DNA of 13,194 nt from NCBI GenBank assembly GCA_903825265.1, contig CAIJZW010000039.1, positions 1-13,194 on the forward strand, written 5' to 3'. The notes below the pieces were generated by a model. That model was not told the DNA's origin. It worked only from the letters and a program-made list of their open reading frames with translations, and ran no database searches. Below, one piece after another: positions 6,146-13,194 of this stretch (positions within the stretch are counted from its first letter, which is position 1; every line of letters starts with the position of its first letter). Source of the stretch: an uncultured bacterium (lineage in GTDB: Bacteria; Patescibacteriota; Minisyncoccia; Phycocordibacterales; UBA9973). The position numbers and the translations under genes are program-made.

Positions 6146-8641
6146 ATGAAGAAACATTCATTCAAAACATTTAAAAACCTATTATTTTTATTAATTGGGC
6201 TTGGAATTGTATTAACTGGAATTGTTATCATTTGGATAAGCACCTTGCAGTTGCCCGATTTTAAACTTTTTACTGAAAGAAAAATTCAAAGCTCTACAAA
6301 AATATATGATCGCACAGGGCAAATACTACTTTATGATGTACACCAAAATATTAAAAGAACCGTTGTTCCATACGAAGAAATAGGAACTGATGTTAAAAAT
6401 GCAACTGTTGCAATTGAAGACAGCGAATTTTACCAACATAAAGGAATTAGAATAAAGTCTATTGCGCGAGCTATTTGGTCAAATATATCTGGTGGTAAAG
6501 TTCAAGGTGGATCTACAATAACTCAACAATTAATTAAAAATACTCTACTTACCTCCGAAAGATCTGTTGCTCGTAAAATTAAAGAGTGGATACTCGCTGT
6601 AAAACTAGAAAGAGTATTAAGCAAAGAAGACATCTTGGCTTTATATTTAAACGAGGCCCCTTATGGTGGAAATATCTATGGAATTGAAGAAGCCTCAATA
6701 GCTTTCTTTAATAAAAAACCTATTGACCTTACTTTGGCTGAATCTGCTTATTTGGCAGCAATTCCAAATGGTCCTACTTACTATTCTCCATATAGAAAAA
6801 ACAGAGACAAGTTAGAGGAAAGAAAAAATTTAGTTCTAAAAAGAATGCTTGATTTAAAATTTATAGACGAGAACACTTATAATAAAGCCAAAAGTGAGGT
6901 TGTAACATTTATGCCTGAAAGACCCATGAATATACTAGCTCCTCACTTTGTATTTTTTATTAGAGATTATCTAGAAAATCGTTACGGAATTAATGCCCTT
7001 GAAGATGATGGATTAAAAATTATAACTACACTCAATTATAATTTACAAAAAAAGGCTGAAGAGATAGCACTTGAAAAAGCAAAAGTTAATGAAAAAGATT
7101 GGAATGGTAAGAATACTGGAATTGTTGTTATAGATTCTAAAACAGGCCAAATACTTGCCATGGTTGGATCTAGAAATTATTTTGATAAAACAGTGGATGG
7201 TAACTTTAATGTAACAACAGCCCAAAGACAGCCTGGATCTTCATTTAAACCAATTGTATATGCTGATGCTTTTGAGAAAGGATACACAGCAGACACCACT
7301 TTATTTGACGTAAAAACTGAATTTAATGCTTCTTGCGATCCAAACGGAGAACCACTACCTAACCATAAAACTACTACTTGTTATACTCCAAGTAACTATG
7401 ATGATAAATTCCGTGGACCAATGACACTTAAGGATGCCCTAGCTCAATCTATAAACGTAGTTGCTATTAAACTTCTATACTTAGTTGGAATAAACGATGC
7501 AATAAAAATGGCAAGCGATTTAGGTATCACTACATTAACTGACCCATCTCGATATGGACTTTCCCTTGTTATTGGAGGAGGAGAAACTACATTACTTGAA
7601 ATGACTTCTGTTTATAGTGTTTTCTCTGCAAATGGAATACGTCATCCTTATAAAAGTATTCTTTCTGTAGAAGACGTAAGTGGAAAGATTTTGGAAAAAT
7701 TTGAAGATAAACCATATCAAGTTCTTAGTCCAAATACAACAAACATCTTATCTAATATTCTTTCAGATGATAAAGCTAGAACTCCAACATTTGGAGCTAA
7801 TTCTATATTAAATATCCCTGGTCATAATGTAGCTGTTAAAACAGGTACAACAAATGATAACAAAGACGCATGGACAATTGGATATACGCCTTCTGTTGCA
7901 GTTGGAGTATGGGTTGGTAATAACGACAACACCCCTATGAAAAAGGGTGGTGCTGCCCTTGCAGGACCTATCTGGAACGCTGTTATGACAGAAGCACTGA
8001 AAGATAAACCAAATGAATTTTTTGAAGACCCAGAACCAGTAAGTTCTTCTATTCCTCCTATACTTCGTGGTTTTTGGCAAGGAGGAGAAACATTCATGTC
8101 TAATTCTGTTCTATACAGCACAACCACAGGAGTACCTATTGAAAATAATAAAAAAGAAACTTCTATTACAAATGTACATACTATTTTATATTGGATAGAC
8201 AAAAGTAATCCACTAAACAGTACACCATCAAAAAGTACTACTGATGCACAATATACAAACTGGGAATATGGAGTCCAAAAATGGTGGGTGAATAATTCTA
8301 AAAATTATAAAATAGTATCTGCTTCAGATGCACCTAGTATTTCTAGTCTAATATCTATACCCAAACCAGAATTTACAATAACTGGATTACTAGATAATCC
8401 ATACTATAATGATAGTGCTATTAATTTTAAAATTAATTCACTAAATCAAACACCCATTAGGAAGATTGATATATTTATAAACAATACATATCTTAAAACA
8501 TTAAAAAGTGAACCTTTTAATGTTTCATTTATACCAAAAGAAACATCTGGAATAAAAACTAATAATATAATCCATGCCATTGGTTATGATACCAATAATG
8601 AAACAGGAGAAGTAACTGCAAATATAGATATAAATCTATAA
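6146..8641 (+). CDS. Bifunctional class A penicillin-binding protein (glycosyltransferase/transpeptidase)
   Basis: An 831-residue membrane-anchored peptidoglycan synthase that polymerises lipid II glycan strands and cross-links stem peptides. A short basic N-terminus leads into a transmembrane helix (about 11-31). The GT51 domain carries IEDSEFYQHKG with catalytic Glu91, GGSTITQQ (121-128), RKIKEW and LALYLNEAPYGG. The transpeptidase domain has SSFK (365-368, nucleophile Ser365), SIN (435-437) and KTGTT (565-569). After about residue 620 comes a linker and then a beta-rich, Ig-like C-terminal region (about 740-831). I chose the ATG at 6146 because upstream in-frame codons would encode residues before the basic/TM start and would overlap tyrS. 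It converges on the DUF721 gene with a single base between the stops. Confidence 0.94.
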   Translation: MKKHSFKTFKNLLFLLIGLGIVLTGIVIIWISTLQLPDFKLFTERKIQSSTKIYDRTGQILLYDVHQNIKRTVVPYEEIGTDVKNATVAIEDSEFYQHKGIRIKSIARAIWSNISGGKVQGGSTITQQLIKNTLLTSERSVARKIKEWILAVKLERVLSKEDILALYLNEAPYGGNIYGIEEASIAFFNKKPIDLTLAESAYLAAIPNGPTYYSPYRKNRDKLEERKNLVLKRMLDLKFIDENTYNKAKSEVVTFMPERPMNILAPHFVFFIRDYLENRYGINALEDDGLKIITTLNYNLQKKAEEIALEKAKVNEKDWNGKNTGIVVIDSKTGQILAMVGSRNYFDKTVDGNFNVTTAQRQPGSSFKPIVYADAFEKGYTADTTLFDVKTEFNASCDPNGEPLPNHKTTTCYTPSNYDDKFRGPMTLKDALAQSINVVAIKLLYLVGINDAIKMASDLGITTLTDPSRYGLSLVIGGGETTLLEMTSVYSVFSANGIRHPYKSILSVEDVSGKILEKFEDKPYQVLSPNTTNILSNILSDDKARTPTFGANSILNIPGHNVAVKTGTTNDNKDAWTIGYTPSVAVGVWVGNNDNTPMKKGGAALAGPIWNAVMTEALKDKPNEFFEDPEPVSSSIPPILRGFWQGGETFMSNSVLYSTTTGVPIENNKKETSITNVHTILYWIDKSNPLNSTPSKSTTDAQYTNWEYGVQKWWVNNSKNYKIVSASDAPSISSLISIPKPEFTITGLLDNPYYNDSAINFKINSLNQTPIRKIDIFINNTYLKTLKSEPFNVSFIPKETSGIKTNNIIHAIGYDTNNETGEVTANIDINL

Positions 8642-8642
8642 A

Positions 8643-8906
8643 TTATCTTATATCAATATATTTAGTGTTAATAGATAACGAGGATAAATCTTTTAAAATT
8701 TTGTCTTTATTTATCAAAATTTCATTGCGAACAAGTGGTGATGCTTTTATATATATAATATTTCCTTTTATTTGAATAAATTTCTTTTCAATTTTCACTG
8801 ATATATTATTATATATAGAACTTGAGATTAAATCATAAGCTTCTTCTTTAGAGAGGAGAACATTCCTAATTTTATCTAAATAATTTTTAATATGATTATA
8901 ATCCAT
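8643..8906 (-). CDS. DUF721/DciA-like small protein
   Basis: An 87-residue protein. The C-terminal half (VKIEKKFIQIKGNIIYIKASPLVRNEIL...) has the pattern of the DUF721/DciA fold: a beta strand, a strand with I-x-I-x-x, then an amphipathic helix with conserved-looking N-E-I-L. The N-terminal part is a short helix pair (about 1-30). DciA is the helicase loader/operator found in most bacteria lacking DnaC/DnaI, and it is often encoded near dnaA-dnaN, as here: the gene starts 21 nt after dnaN and is probably its last operon partner. The tryptophan usual in this family is missing and the protein is shorter than most DciA, so the assignment is moderate. There is no Shine-Dalgarno. Confidence 0.6.
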   Translation of the reverse strand: MDYNHIKNYLDKIRNVLLSKEEAYDLISSSIYNNISVKIEKKFIQIKGNIIYIKASPLVRNEILINKDKILKDLSSLSINTKYIDIR

Positions 8907-8927
8907 AGAATTTTCAATTAGTAATTA

Positions 8928-10025
8928 CTAACGATTCATTGGCATTACTAAATACATAAAAGAAGAATCCCCTATAGATCTAATAATCATAGGCTTATTA
9001 CTACCATTAAACTGCAAAACAAGAGAATCAGATATCATGGAAGGAAAACACTCTATAATATATTTATAATTAAAATTAAGTACAATATTCTCTCCAGATA
9101 AAGCTCCAGACATAAGAGTTATATTTTCACCTATATCATTATTCTTTGCTTCTATTTCAAAAACTTTTTCACTTGGTTTTATATTAAAAGTAACTTGATT
9201 AAATTTATCAGCAAAAATATTTGATACTTTTAAAGACGAAATAAAATCTTGTTTTAATAAGGTAACTTCTGTTGCTGTATTTTTAGGAATAATTTGTTTG
9301 TAATCAGGAAAAGACCCATCAATAACTCTTGAGGTTAGATACATACTTGAGGTTGAAAAAGATATTTGATTCTTTTGAAGGGTTATTTTAATATCCCCTT
9401 CAATATTTTCAAGAACTTTAATAATTTCAATTGTGTTTTTAAATGGTATTAATATTCCATTAAAAGATAATTTTTGTTTTATTTTTACTTTCTTTTCTGC
9501 AAGCCTAAAAGAATCAGTCGCAACAAAAACAAGAAGATCATCTTCTGGGTATATATAAACACTTCCTATTTCTGGTTTAATTTCAGATGTTGAAGCACTG
9601 TAATAAACTGATTTTACCCCTTCTAAAAATTTAGAAGCTGGAATAGATAAAACTTCTCCTTCTATAAGTGGGATTGTTGGAAAATCTTCACTTGGAATAC
9701 TTTTTAAAATAATAGTATTTGATTTAGTTATTACAGATAAATTATTATTTACTAATTCAAATGAAACCATTTGATCTCCAGATAAAACAGAAAACAATGA
9801 AGAAAGAATATCACTTCTAATAGCAATAACTCCTTCTTTCTCAATTTTTGCAGGAACTTCTATCTCTATACCAATATTTAAATTAGTAGCACGAAGTTTT
9901 AATGTCTTACCTGTAGCAACCCAAAGAACAGAACCTAAAACTGGAAGTGTTAAATTCTTACCAGTTATTCTATCAACTGTTACAAGGGCACTTTTAATTT
10001 TTTCTATTGAGCATTCTAGTTTCAT
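8928..10025 (-). CDS. dnaN: DNA polymerase III beta sliding clamp
   Basis: A 365-residue processivity clamp, which dimerises into a ring around DNA and tethers polymerase and other partners. The three-domain clamp layout is visible. Family landmarks include VATDSFRLA (168-176, equivalent to ATDGHRLA), SRVIDGSFPDY (232-242), and the C-terminal YLVMPMNR that forms part of the partner-binding cleft region. The length is normal. The stop is TAG, followed immediately in frame by TAA. It lies downstream of dnaA across a 216-bp gap that contains origin-like sequence, and is followed 21 nt later by the DUF721 gene. No Shine-Dalgarno is present before the ATG. Confidence 0.96.
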   Translation of the reverse strand: MKLECSIEKIKSALVTVDRITGKNLTLPVLGSVLWVATGKTLKLRATNLNIGIEIEVPAKIEKEGVIAIRSDILSSLFSVLSGDQMVSFELVNNNLSVITKSNTIILKSIPSEDFPTIPLIEGEVLSIPASKFLEGVKSVYYSASTSEIKPEIGSVYIYPEDDLLVFVATDSFRLAEKKVKIKQKLSFNGILIPFKNTIEIIKVLENIEGDIKITLQKNQISFSTSSMYLTSRVIDGSFPDYKQIIPKNTATEVTLLKQDFISSLKVSNIFADKFNQVTFNIKPSEKVFEIEAKNNDIGENITLMSGALSGENIVLNFNYKYIIECFPSMISDSLVLQFNGSNKPMIIRSIGDSSFMYLVMPMNR

Positions 10026-10054
10026 ATAATTGTTAATTAATCTATTAATATAAT

Positions 10055-10069
10055 TTATTACTATTACTA
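10055..10069 (-). promoter_or_regulatory. DnaA-trio-like trinucleotide run
   Basis: On the minus strand TAG-TAA-TAG-TAA-TAA forms five consecutive trinucleotides. DnaA-trios described for bacterial origins have the repeating pattern 3'-(G/A)AT-5', which this matches. It lies about 4 nt beyond a degenerate DnaA-box-like sequence. In such AT-rich DNA a chance match is possible. Confidence 0.4.
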
Positions 10070-10152
10070 TCAGTGTTAATATGTGTATTACTTTTTGATC
10101 TTTATTTTATATGGTTTATTTTAAATTTTTAAAATATTATAACTTAGCTATC

Positions 10153-10174
10153 TTTTAATAAATATTTATTAAAA
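10153..10174. repeat. 22-bp perfect AT palindrome
   Basis: The arms TTTTAATAAAT / ATTTATTAAAA are perfectly complementary with no loop, so it would need distortion to extrude. No T-tract follows on the dnaA strand. It could be part of an unwinding region or just AT-rich coincidence. Confidence 0.6.
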
Positions 10175-10241
10175 TTTTTCTATGAAAGTTTTCCACTTTT
10201 TTAATTTCTTTAATCACATCTTTTCCACATACTTATAAAAT

Positions 10242-11597
10242 CTACTTAAACATAATTCTTATTTTTTCAATTTCTTGTAGTAACGCCGGATCTGTTTTTA
10301 AATCATCTTTAATTTTTAAATGTGAATGTATTGCAGTTGTATGATCTCTTCCTCCTAGTTTGTCCCCTATGAGTGAGTAAGAGATATTAAAATCTTCACG
10401 AAGTACATACATGGCTACTTGTCTTGCTTTTACTATTTCTTTTCGACGAGTCTTTTCATATATTGCATCTTCTGCTATTCCATAATGATTTGCAATTATC
10501 AAAACTATATCTTTTATTGCAACAGTTTTCTTAGGTTTTATATTATTCTTAATAAGAATTTTTATTTCATTTAAAGATAGAGATTTATTTTTGAGTTGAG
10601 TTTGGCAGATTATTGTATTTAAACTCCCTTCAAGCTCGCGAATGTTTCCTTCTAGTATTTCTGCTAAGTAAGATATTATTTCATTATCTACTATTGAATT
10701 TGTTGATTCGAATTTAGCTTTTATGATAGCTACTCTTGATTCATAATCAGGTTCTACTATCTGGACTGTCATTCCTGATGCAAATCTAGATTGGAGTCTT
10801 TCTTCTAATCCCTGTATAAAATTAGGATGTTTGTCTGAAGAAAATATTATTTGTTTATTACTTTCGTATAAAGTGTTAAAAAGATGGAATAATTCTTCTT
10901 GTGTTTTATCTTTACCAGAAATAAATTGGATATCGTCCATTATAATAACATCATATTTTCTGTATTTTTCTTTAAAAGAGTTTGGATTTTTATTTTGAAT
11001 TGAATTGATGTAATCAATAGCAAATCTTTCAAGAGATACATAATATATTTTCTTTTGAGGGTGTTTTATTTTTATAGTATTACCTATGGCTTGTATCATG
11101 TGAGTTTTTCCAAGACCTGTTCCTCCATAAACAAAGAAAGGATTATAATTCTGACCGGGATTTGCAATAATTGCTTGAGATACAGCATAGGCAAGTTCGT
11201 TAAATGGCCCAACAATAAATGAATTAAAGTTGTATTTAGGGTTTAAGTTATCATCTTTATTTAAATAAAGATCATTTAAGGGTAATTCTTTGTTTATATT
11301 TATGGGTTGTTTAGAATTTGGGTTTTCTATTTGTTTTACATTATTTTCTGTGTTTTTATGAATTAGATACTCAATACTACGAATTCCCTCTTCGTGTCCT
11401 ATTATTGTTTTAAGTATTAGTTTGTGGAACTTATTATATAACCAGTCTTTAACGAATTCGTTCGGTACCCCTATATATAGAGTACCACCCTCTTCTTTGA
11501 TTATAAGTGTATTTTTGAACCAAGTCGTAAAATTAGCTTTTGATATACTTAATTCTATTTCTGAAAGGCACTTTTCCCAGAGTTCTTTTGTATTCAT
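10242..11597 (-). CDS. dnaA: Chromosomal replication initiator DnaA
   Basis: A 451-residue AAA+ initiator that binds DnaA boxes and melts the origin. Domain I spans about 1-80 (LWEKCLSEIELSISKANFTTWF), with the family's W-x-x-x-L and FxxWF features. Domain II is a short, asparagine/lysine-rich linker (about 85-120). The AAA+ core has YNPFFVYGGTGLGKTH (Walker A 158-165), VIIMDDIQF (Walker B, D221-D222), and RLQSRF with Arg271 as the likely arginine finger. Domain IV carries the DNA-binding signature GDKLGGRDHTTAIHSHLKI (411-429). The gene is complete and ends in TAG. TATAAT on the minus strand ends 8 nt before the ATG. It is divergent from rpmH, as in the ancestral origin arrangement. Confidence 0.97.
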   Translation of the reverse strand: MNTKELWEKCLSEIELSISKANFTTWFKNTLIIKEEGGTLYIGVPNEFVKDWLYNKFHKLILKTIIGHEEGIRSIEYLIHKNTENNVKQIENPNSKQPININKELPLNDLYLNKDDNLNPKYNFNSFIVGPFNELAYAVSQAIIANPGQNYNPFFVYGGTGLGKTHMIQAIGNTIKIKHPQKKIYYVSLERFAIDYINSIQNKNPNSFKEKYRKYDVIIMDDIQFISGKDKTQEELFHLFNTLYESNKQIIFSSDKHPNFIQGLEERLQSRFASGMTVQIVEPDYESRVAIIKAKFESTNSIVDNEIISYLAEILEGNIRELEGSLNTIICQTQLKNKSLSLNEIKILIKNNIKPKKTVAIKDIVLIIANHYGIAEDAIYEKTRRKEIVKARQVAMYVLREDFNISYSLIGDKLGGRDHTTAIHSHLKIKDDLKTDPALLQEIEKIRIMFK

Positions 11598-11605
11598 ATT
11601 TTTTT

Positions 11606-11611
11606 ATTATA
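11606..11611 (-). promoter_or_regulatory. -10 element of dnaA, near-leaderless
   Basis: A consensus TATAAT on the minus strand ends 8 nt before the dnaA ATG, so transcription would begin at about the start codon. Only a weak -35 (TATTGT, 17 nt upstream) is seen. There is no Shine-Dalgarno. Confidence 0.55.
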
Positions 11612-11665
11612 ACCTTGTTTCTTTAAACACAATAATTAAATATCTGGATTAAGCTGTTAATAACG

Positions 11666-11674
11666 TGTGGATAT
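11666..11674 (-). promoter_or_regulatory. DnaA-box-like site upstream of dnaA
   Basis: ATATCCACA on the minus strand has one mismatch to TTATCCACA. The adjacent TTATTAACA (11655-11663 region, two mismatches) may be a second, weaker site. Position in the dnaA-rpmH gap fits autoregulation of dnaA or an origin component. Confidence 0.5.
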
Positions 11675-11726
11675 GTTTAATGACACACTTAAAACATTTA
11701 AGGAAGAGGTAGTCTCGCCCCGCGTA

Positions 11727-11755
11727 TTGCATTATTGGTCATTTTAGTATATATT
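11727..11755 (+). promoter_or_regulatory. rpmH promoter, leaderless
   Basis: TTGCAT (11727-11732), a 17-nt spacer and TATATT (11750-11755) are followed after 6 nt by the rpmH ATG, putting the predicted start on the ATG itself. A short GC-rich stretch (CGCCCCGCG, about 11716-11724) sits just upstream and stands out from the AT-rich flanks. Confidence 0.6.
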
Positions 11756-11761
11756 TTTCAT

Positions 11762-11902
11762 ATGTCTCAAACATATCAACCAAACAAGAGAAAAAGAGCT
11801 AAATCTCATGGATTCTTAGTTCGCGCAAAAACCCCAGGTGGTAAGAAGGTTACACAAGCACGCCGTCAGAAAGGCCGTGCAAAGGTTTCTATTGCGAAAT
11901 AA
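11762..11902 (+). CDS. rpmH: Large ribosomal subunit protein bL34
   Basis: A 46-residue basic ribosomal protein that binds 23S rRNA. The start MSQTYQPNKRKRAKSHGF is the family signature (usually TYQPSKRKRKRTHGF), followed by the expected GGKKVTQARRQKGRAK repeat of basic residues. The length is the usual 44-47 residues. It starts the origin-proximal rightward operon rpmH-rnpA-yidD(-yidC), with 4 nt between its stop and the rnpA ATG, a gene order conserved in most bacteria. Confidence 0.97.
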   Translation: MSQTYQPNKRKRAKSHGFLVRAKTPGGKKVTQARRQKGRAKVSIAK

Positions 11903-11906
11903 AATT

Positions 11907-12227
11907 ATGTTCTCAAAGAAAAAGCGAGTTACCAAAAATGCATTCCTGACCATTATGGAAAAAGGAAATATCGTTTCTGGCTCGTTTTTTATTTTGCGTT
12001 ATATAAGACAAGATAACCCTCAATACGCATTTGTAGCCCCTAAAAAGCTTGCAAAAACAGCAGTTAAAAGGAATTCTCTTCGTAGAAAAGGATATAATAT
12101 TCTTCGTTCTTATGATTTAAAATCTTGCGCAGGTATCTTTTTTTATAAGAAAGAAGGCTTAAATGCTTCCCTCATTGACCTTAAAAAAGATATTGAATTT
12201 CTAATTAAAAGAGCAAAAATAATATAA
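11907..12227 (+). CDS. rnpA: RNase P protein component
   Basis: A 106-residue protein cofactor of the ribozyme that matures tRNA 5' ends. The RNR signature is present in KKLAKTAVKRNSLRRKGYN (46-64), with the central KRN and RR basic residues. The N-terminal MFSKKKRVTKNAFLTIMEKG matches the family's start (R-x-x-x-x-F). The reading frame is open further upstream to 11838, but the ATG at 11907 gives the normal N-terminus and avoids overlapping rpmH. Start is 4 nt after the rpmH stop and there is no Shine-Dalgarno, so translation may depend on coupling to rpmH. Confidence 0.94.
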   Translation: MFSKKKRVTKNAFLTIMEKGNIVSGSFFILRYIRQDNPQYAFVAPKKLAKTAVKRNSLRRKGYNILRSYDLKSCAGIFFYKKEGLNASLIDLKKDIEFLIKRAKII

Positions 12228-12228
12228 A

Positions 12229-12435
12229 ATGAAAAGGTTTTTTATTGGTTTTATAAATTTGTATCAAAAAATACCCTCAAGGTCTCATAGTTCTTGTGTT
12301 TTTTTACCAACCTGTTCAGAATATACCAAAGAAGCCATATTAAAATATGGAGTATTTATTGGAGTTTATAAAGGTTTTAAGAGGATATTAAGATGTCATC
12401 CATGGCAAAAGAAACATTTTGACCCGGTAGAATAA
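12229..12435 (+). CDS. yidD: Membrane protein insertion efficiency factor YidD
   Basis: A 68-residue member of the YidD family, a small membrane-associated protein that aids insertion of membrane proteins by YidC. The family signature is clear: FINLYQKIP, then SSCVFLPTCSEYTKEAILKYG (Cys23 and Cys29), then KRILRCHPW (Cys56) and the C-terminal DPV. Length is typical of short YidD proteins. It begins one base after the rnpA stop, so it is in the same transcript and probably coupled in translation. It precedes yidC by 46 bp. Confidence 0.95.
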   Translation: MKRFFIGFINLYQKIPSRSHSSCVFLPTCSEYTKEAILKYGVFIGVYKGFKRILRCHPWQKKHFDPVE

Positions 12436-12466
12436 AAAGTATAATTTTTTACTTTCTACGCTCTTG

Positions 12467-12475
12467 TGATACAAT
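12467..12475 (+). promoter_or_regulatory. Extended -10 promoter candidate for yidC
   Basis: TGATACAAT is an extended -10 (hexamer TACAAT, 12470-12475) ending 6 nt before the yidC ATG, so a leaderless yidC message is possible beside read-through from yidD. The -35 region is poor. A weak hairpin (AAAGTA/TACTTT) just upstream lacks a T-tract and is not a convincing terminator. Confidence 0.5.
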
Positions 12476-12481
12476 AGAGCA

Positions 12482-13194
12482 ATGTCAGCATTATGGAATA
12501 CTATTTTTTATCAGCCGATTTATAACATCCTTATTTTTATAATAAACAATATCACTTTTGGTGATGTTGGTTTTGCTATTATATTGGTTACTATTATTGT
12601 TAAGTTTGTTCTCTATCCTCTTACAAAGAAATCTATAAGAAGTCAGATTCTTATGAAAAAGATGGAACCAGAGATTAAACTTATAAAGAAAAATTATCCT
12701 AATAAAGAGGAACAAGCTAAAAAAACCTTTGATTTATATAAGAAATATGGAACAAACCCATTCTCTGGTTGTTTAGTTGTTATAATTCAGCTTCCTGTTA
12801 TTTTTGCTCTATATTATGTTTTTTTAAGAGGTCTTTCTTTAGATACAACAGCAATATACTCTTTCTTAAGTAAACCAGTTGCTCTACACACTAACTTCTT
12901 AGGATTTATAGAGATTGGTAGTAAGAGTGTCATTTTAGCTGTTCTTGCTGGTGTTACGCAGTTTATACAAGGATATTTAGCTTCCCCTATTAGTTCTAAG
13001 GTAGAAGTAATAGCAAAAGATGAAATACCAGAAAAGAGAACATTCCAAGATGAATTATCTGGTAGTATGCAAACAAATATTAAGTATATCTTGCCTGTCT
13101 TTATAACTTTCATTGCTTGGAAAATATCAGCAGCGGTTGCTTTGTATTTTGTTATAAGTAATATATTTACTATTGTTCAAGAATGGTATATTCG
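12482..13194 (+). CDS. yidC: Membrane protein insertase YidC/Oxa1 (3' end outside window)
   Basis: The first 237 codons of a YidC/Oxa1/Alb3 insertase; the frame is open to the window edge. The product starts MSALWNTIFYQPIYNILIFI, with no large periplasmic domain, so it is the short Gram-positive/Oxa1-like type. Recognisable are the TM1-cytoplasmic junction VKFVLYPLTKKSIRSQ (40-55), the coiled-coil-like hairpin MEPEIKLIKKNY...LYKKYGTNPFSGCL, and the next helix IIQLPVIFALYYVF. The arginine usually found in TM1 (R-x-x-x-x-PL, E. coli R366) is Lys41 here. Later helices include VILAVLAGVTQFIQGYL and NIKYILPVFITFIAW. A 50-residue, charged cytoplasmic segment (VEVIAKDEIPEKRTFQDEL) lies between helices. 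Partner of yidD in the conserved operon. Confidence 0.94.
   Translation, partial: MSALWNTIFYQPIYNILIFIINNITFGDVGFAIILVTIIVKFVLYPLTKKSIRSQILMKKMEPEIKLIKKNYPNKEEQAKKTFDLYKKYGTNPFSGCLVVIIQLPVIFALYYVFLRGLSLDTTAIYSFLSKPVALHTNFLGFIEIGSKSVILAVLAGVTQFIQGYLASPISSKVEVIAKDEIPEKRTFQDELSGSMQTNIKYILPVFITFIAWKISAAVALYFVISNIFTIVQEWYI

Larger units (their letters stand above)
10026..10241. other. dnaA-dnaN intergenic region, candidate origin
   Basis: A 216-bp gap of extreme A+T content. It holds TTTTCCACA (10221-10229, one mismatch to the DnaA box TTATCCACA) and TTTTCCACT (10189-10197), and degenerate boxes at 10082-10090 and 10074-10082 on the minus strand. It also has a 22-bp perfect AT palindrome (10153-10174), a second AT palindrome near 10118-10135, and a TAG/TAA trinucleotide run beside dnaN. 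No terminator with a T-tract is seen, so dnaA and dnaN may be co-transcribed through it. Confidence 0.5.

Noticed and set aside
7043..8202. Minus-strand open frames of 60-126 codons inside the PBP gene
   Set aside because: They are antisense shadows of a well-conserved gene, with cysteine/phenylalanine-rich low-complexity products and no start context.
11838..11906. A 23-codon N-terminal extension of rnpA overlapping rpmH
   Set aside because: The extension simply reads rpmH codons out of frame. The ATG at 11907 gives the normal RnpA N-terminus. A Thermus-like rpmH/rnpA overlap is known, so it is noted, but nothing here demands it.
12491..13113. Minus-strand open frames opposite yidC
   Set aside because: The plus strand encodes a clear YidC over the whole interval; the antisense products have no recognisable features.
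1..13194. Recoded TGA codons (TGA=Gly)
   Set aside because: No in-frame TGA occurs in any conserved gene, and glycines are encoded by GGN. The absence of TGA among the 13 stops is noted but the sample is small.
1..13194. CRISPR array, tRNA, rRNA or transposase gene
   Set aside because: No evenly spaced direct repeats, tRNA cloverleaf, rRNA segment or transposase-like reading frame was seen.

Overview
The window looks like a piece of a small, AT-rich genome of the Candidate Phyla Radiation (Patescibacteria), most likely a parcubacterial lineage. The support is the strong A+T bias, short intergenic regions, the absence of any recognisable Shine-Dalgarno sequence, a PilB-type ATPase, a DUF721-like stub beside dnaN, and the compact dnaN-dnaA / rpmH-rnpA-yidD-yidC origin block. 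The lineage is an inference. The genes read cleanly in the standard code: the 13 visible stops are 11 TAA and 2 TAG, and no long gene contains an in-frame TGA. This argues against the TGA=Gly code of Gracilibacteria/Absconditabacteria.

Left arm (1-4880). A minus-strand lipoprotein gene ends at a clean terminator. Divergent from it is a complete pilB-type secretion/pilus ATPase. Between pilB and ruvB lies a 342-bp gap that is not empty. It holds (i) copy 1 of a structured inverted-repeat element and (ii) a strong candidate for a minus-strand structured RNA of about 150-190 nt. That RNA has a long terminal helix, a T-tract end and a near-consensus promoter (TTGACA, 17 nt, TATACT with extended -10) whose -35 lies inside the ruvB start. 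ruvB is followed by copy 2 of the structured element in the opposite orientation, then ruvC. A 69-codon extremely acidic ORF of unknown function and a perfect bidirectional terminator close this arm.

Centre (4885-8906). tyrS (minus) and a bifunctional class A penicillin-binding protein (plus) diverge from a 61-bp gap. The PBP gene converges, with one base between stops, on an 87-codon DUF721/DciA-like gene, the last gene of a dnaA-dnaN-DUF721 cluster.

Right arm (8928-13194). This is the classical bacterial origin neighbourhood. dnaN and dnaA run leftwards; rpmH (46 codons), rnpA, yidD and yidC (cut by the window edge) run rightwards. Both the dnaA-dnaN and dnaA-rpmH gaps carry DnaA-box-like sites. 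The dnaA-dnaN gap also has a TAG/TAA trinucleotide run resembling a DnaA-trio and AT-rich palindromes, so oriC is probably in one of these gaps.

The most interesting observations are the two-copy structured element with compensatory stem changes, the 6S-like RNA candidate with its promoter overlapping ruvB, and a consistent pattern in which a -10 hexamer ends only 5-8 nt before the ATG of first genes, implying leaderless transcripts.
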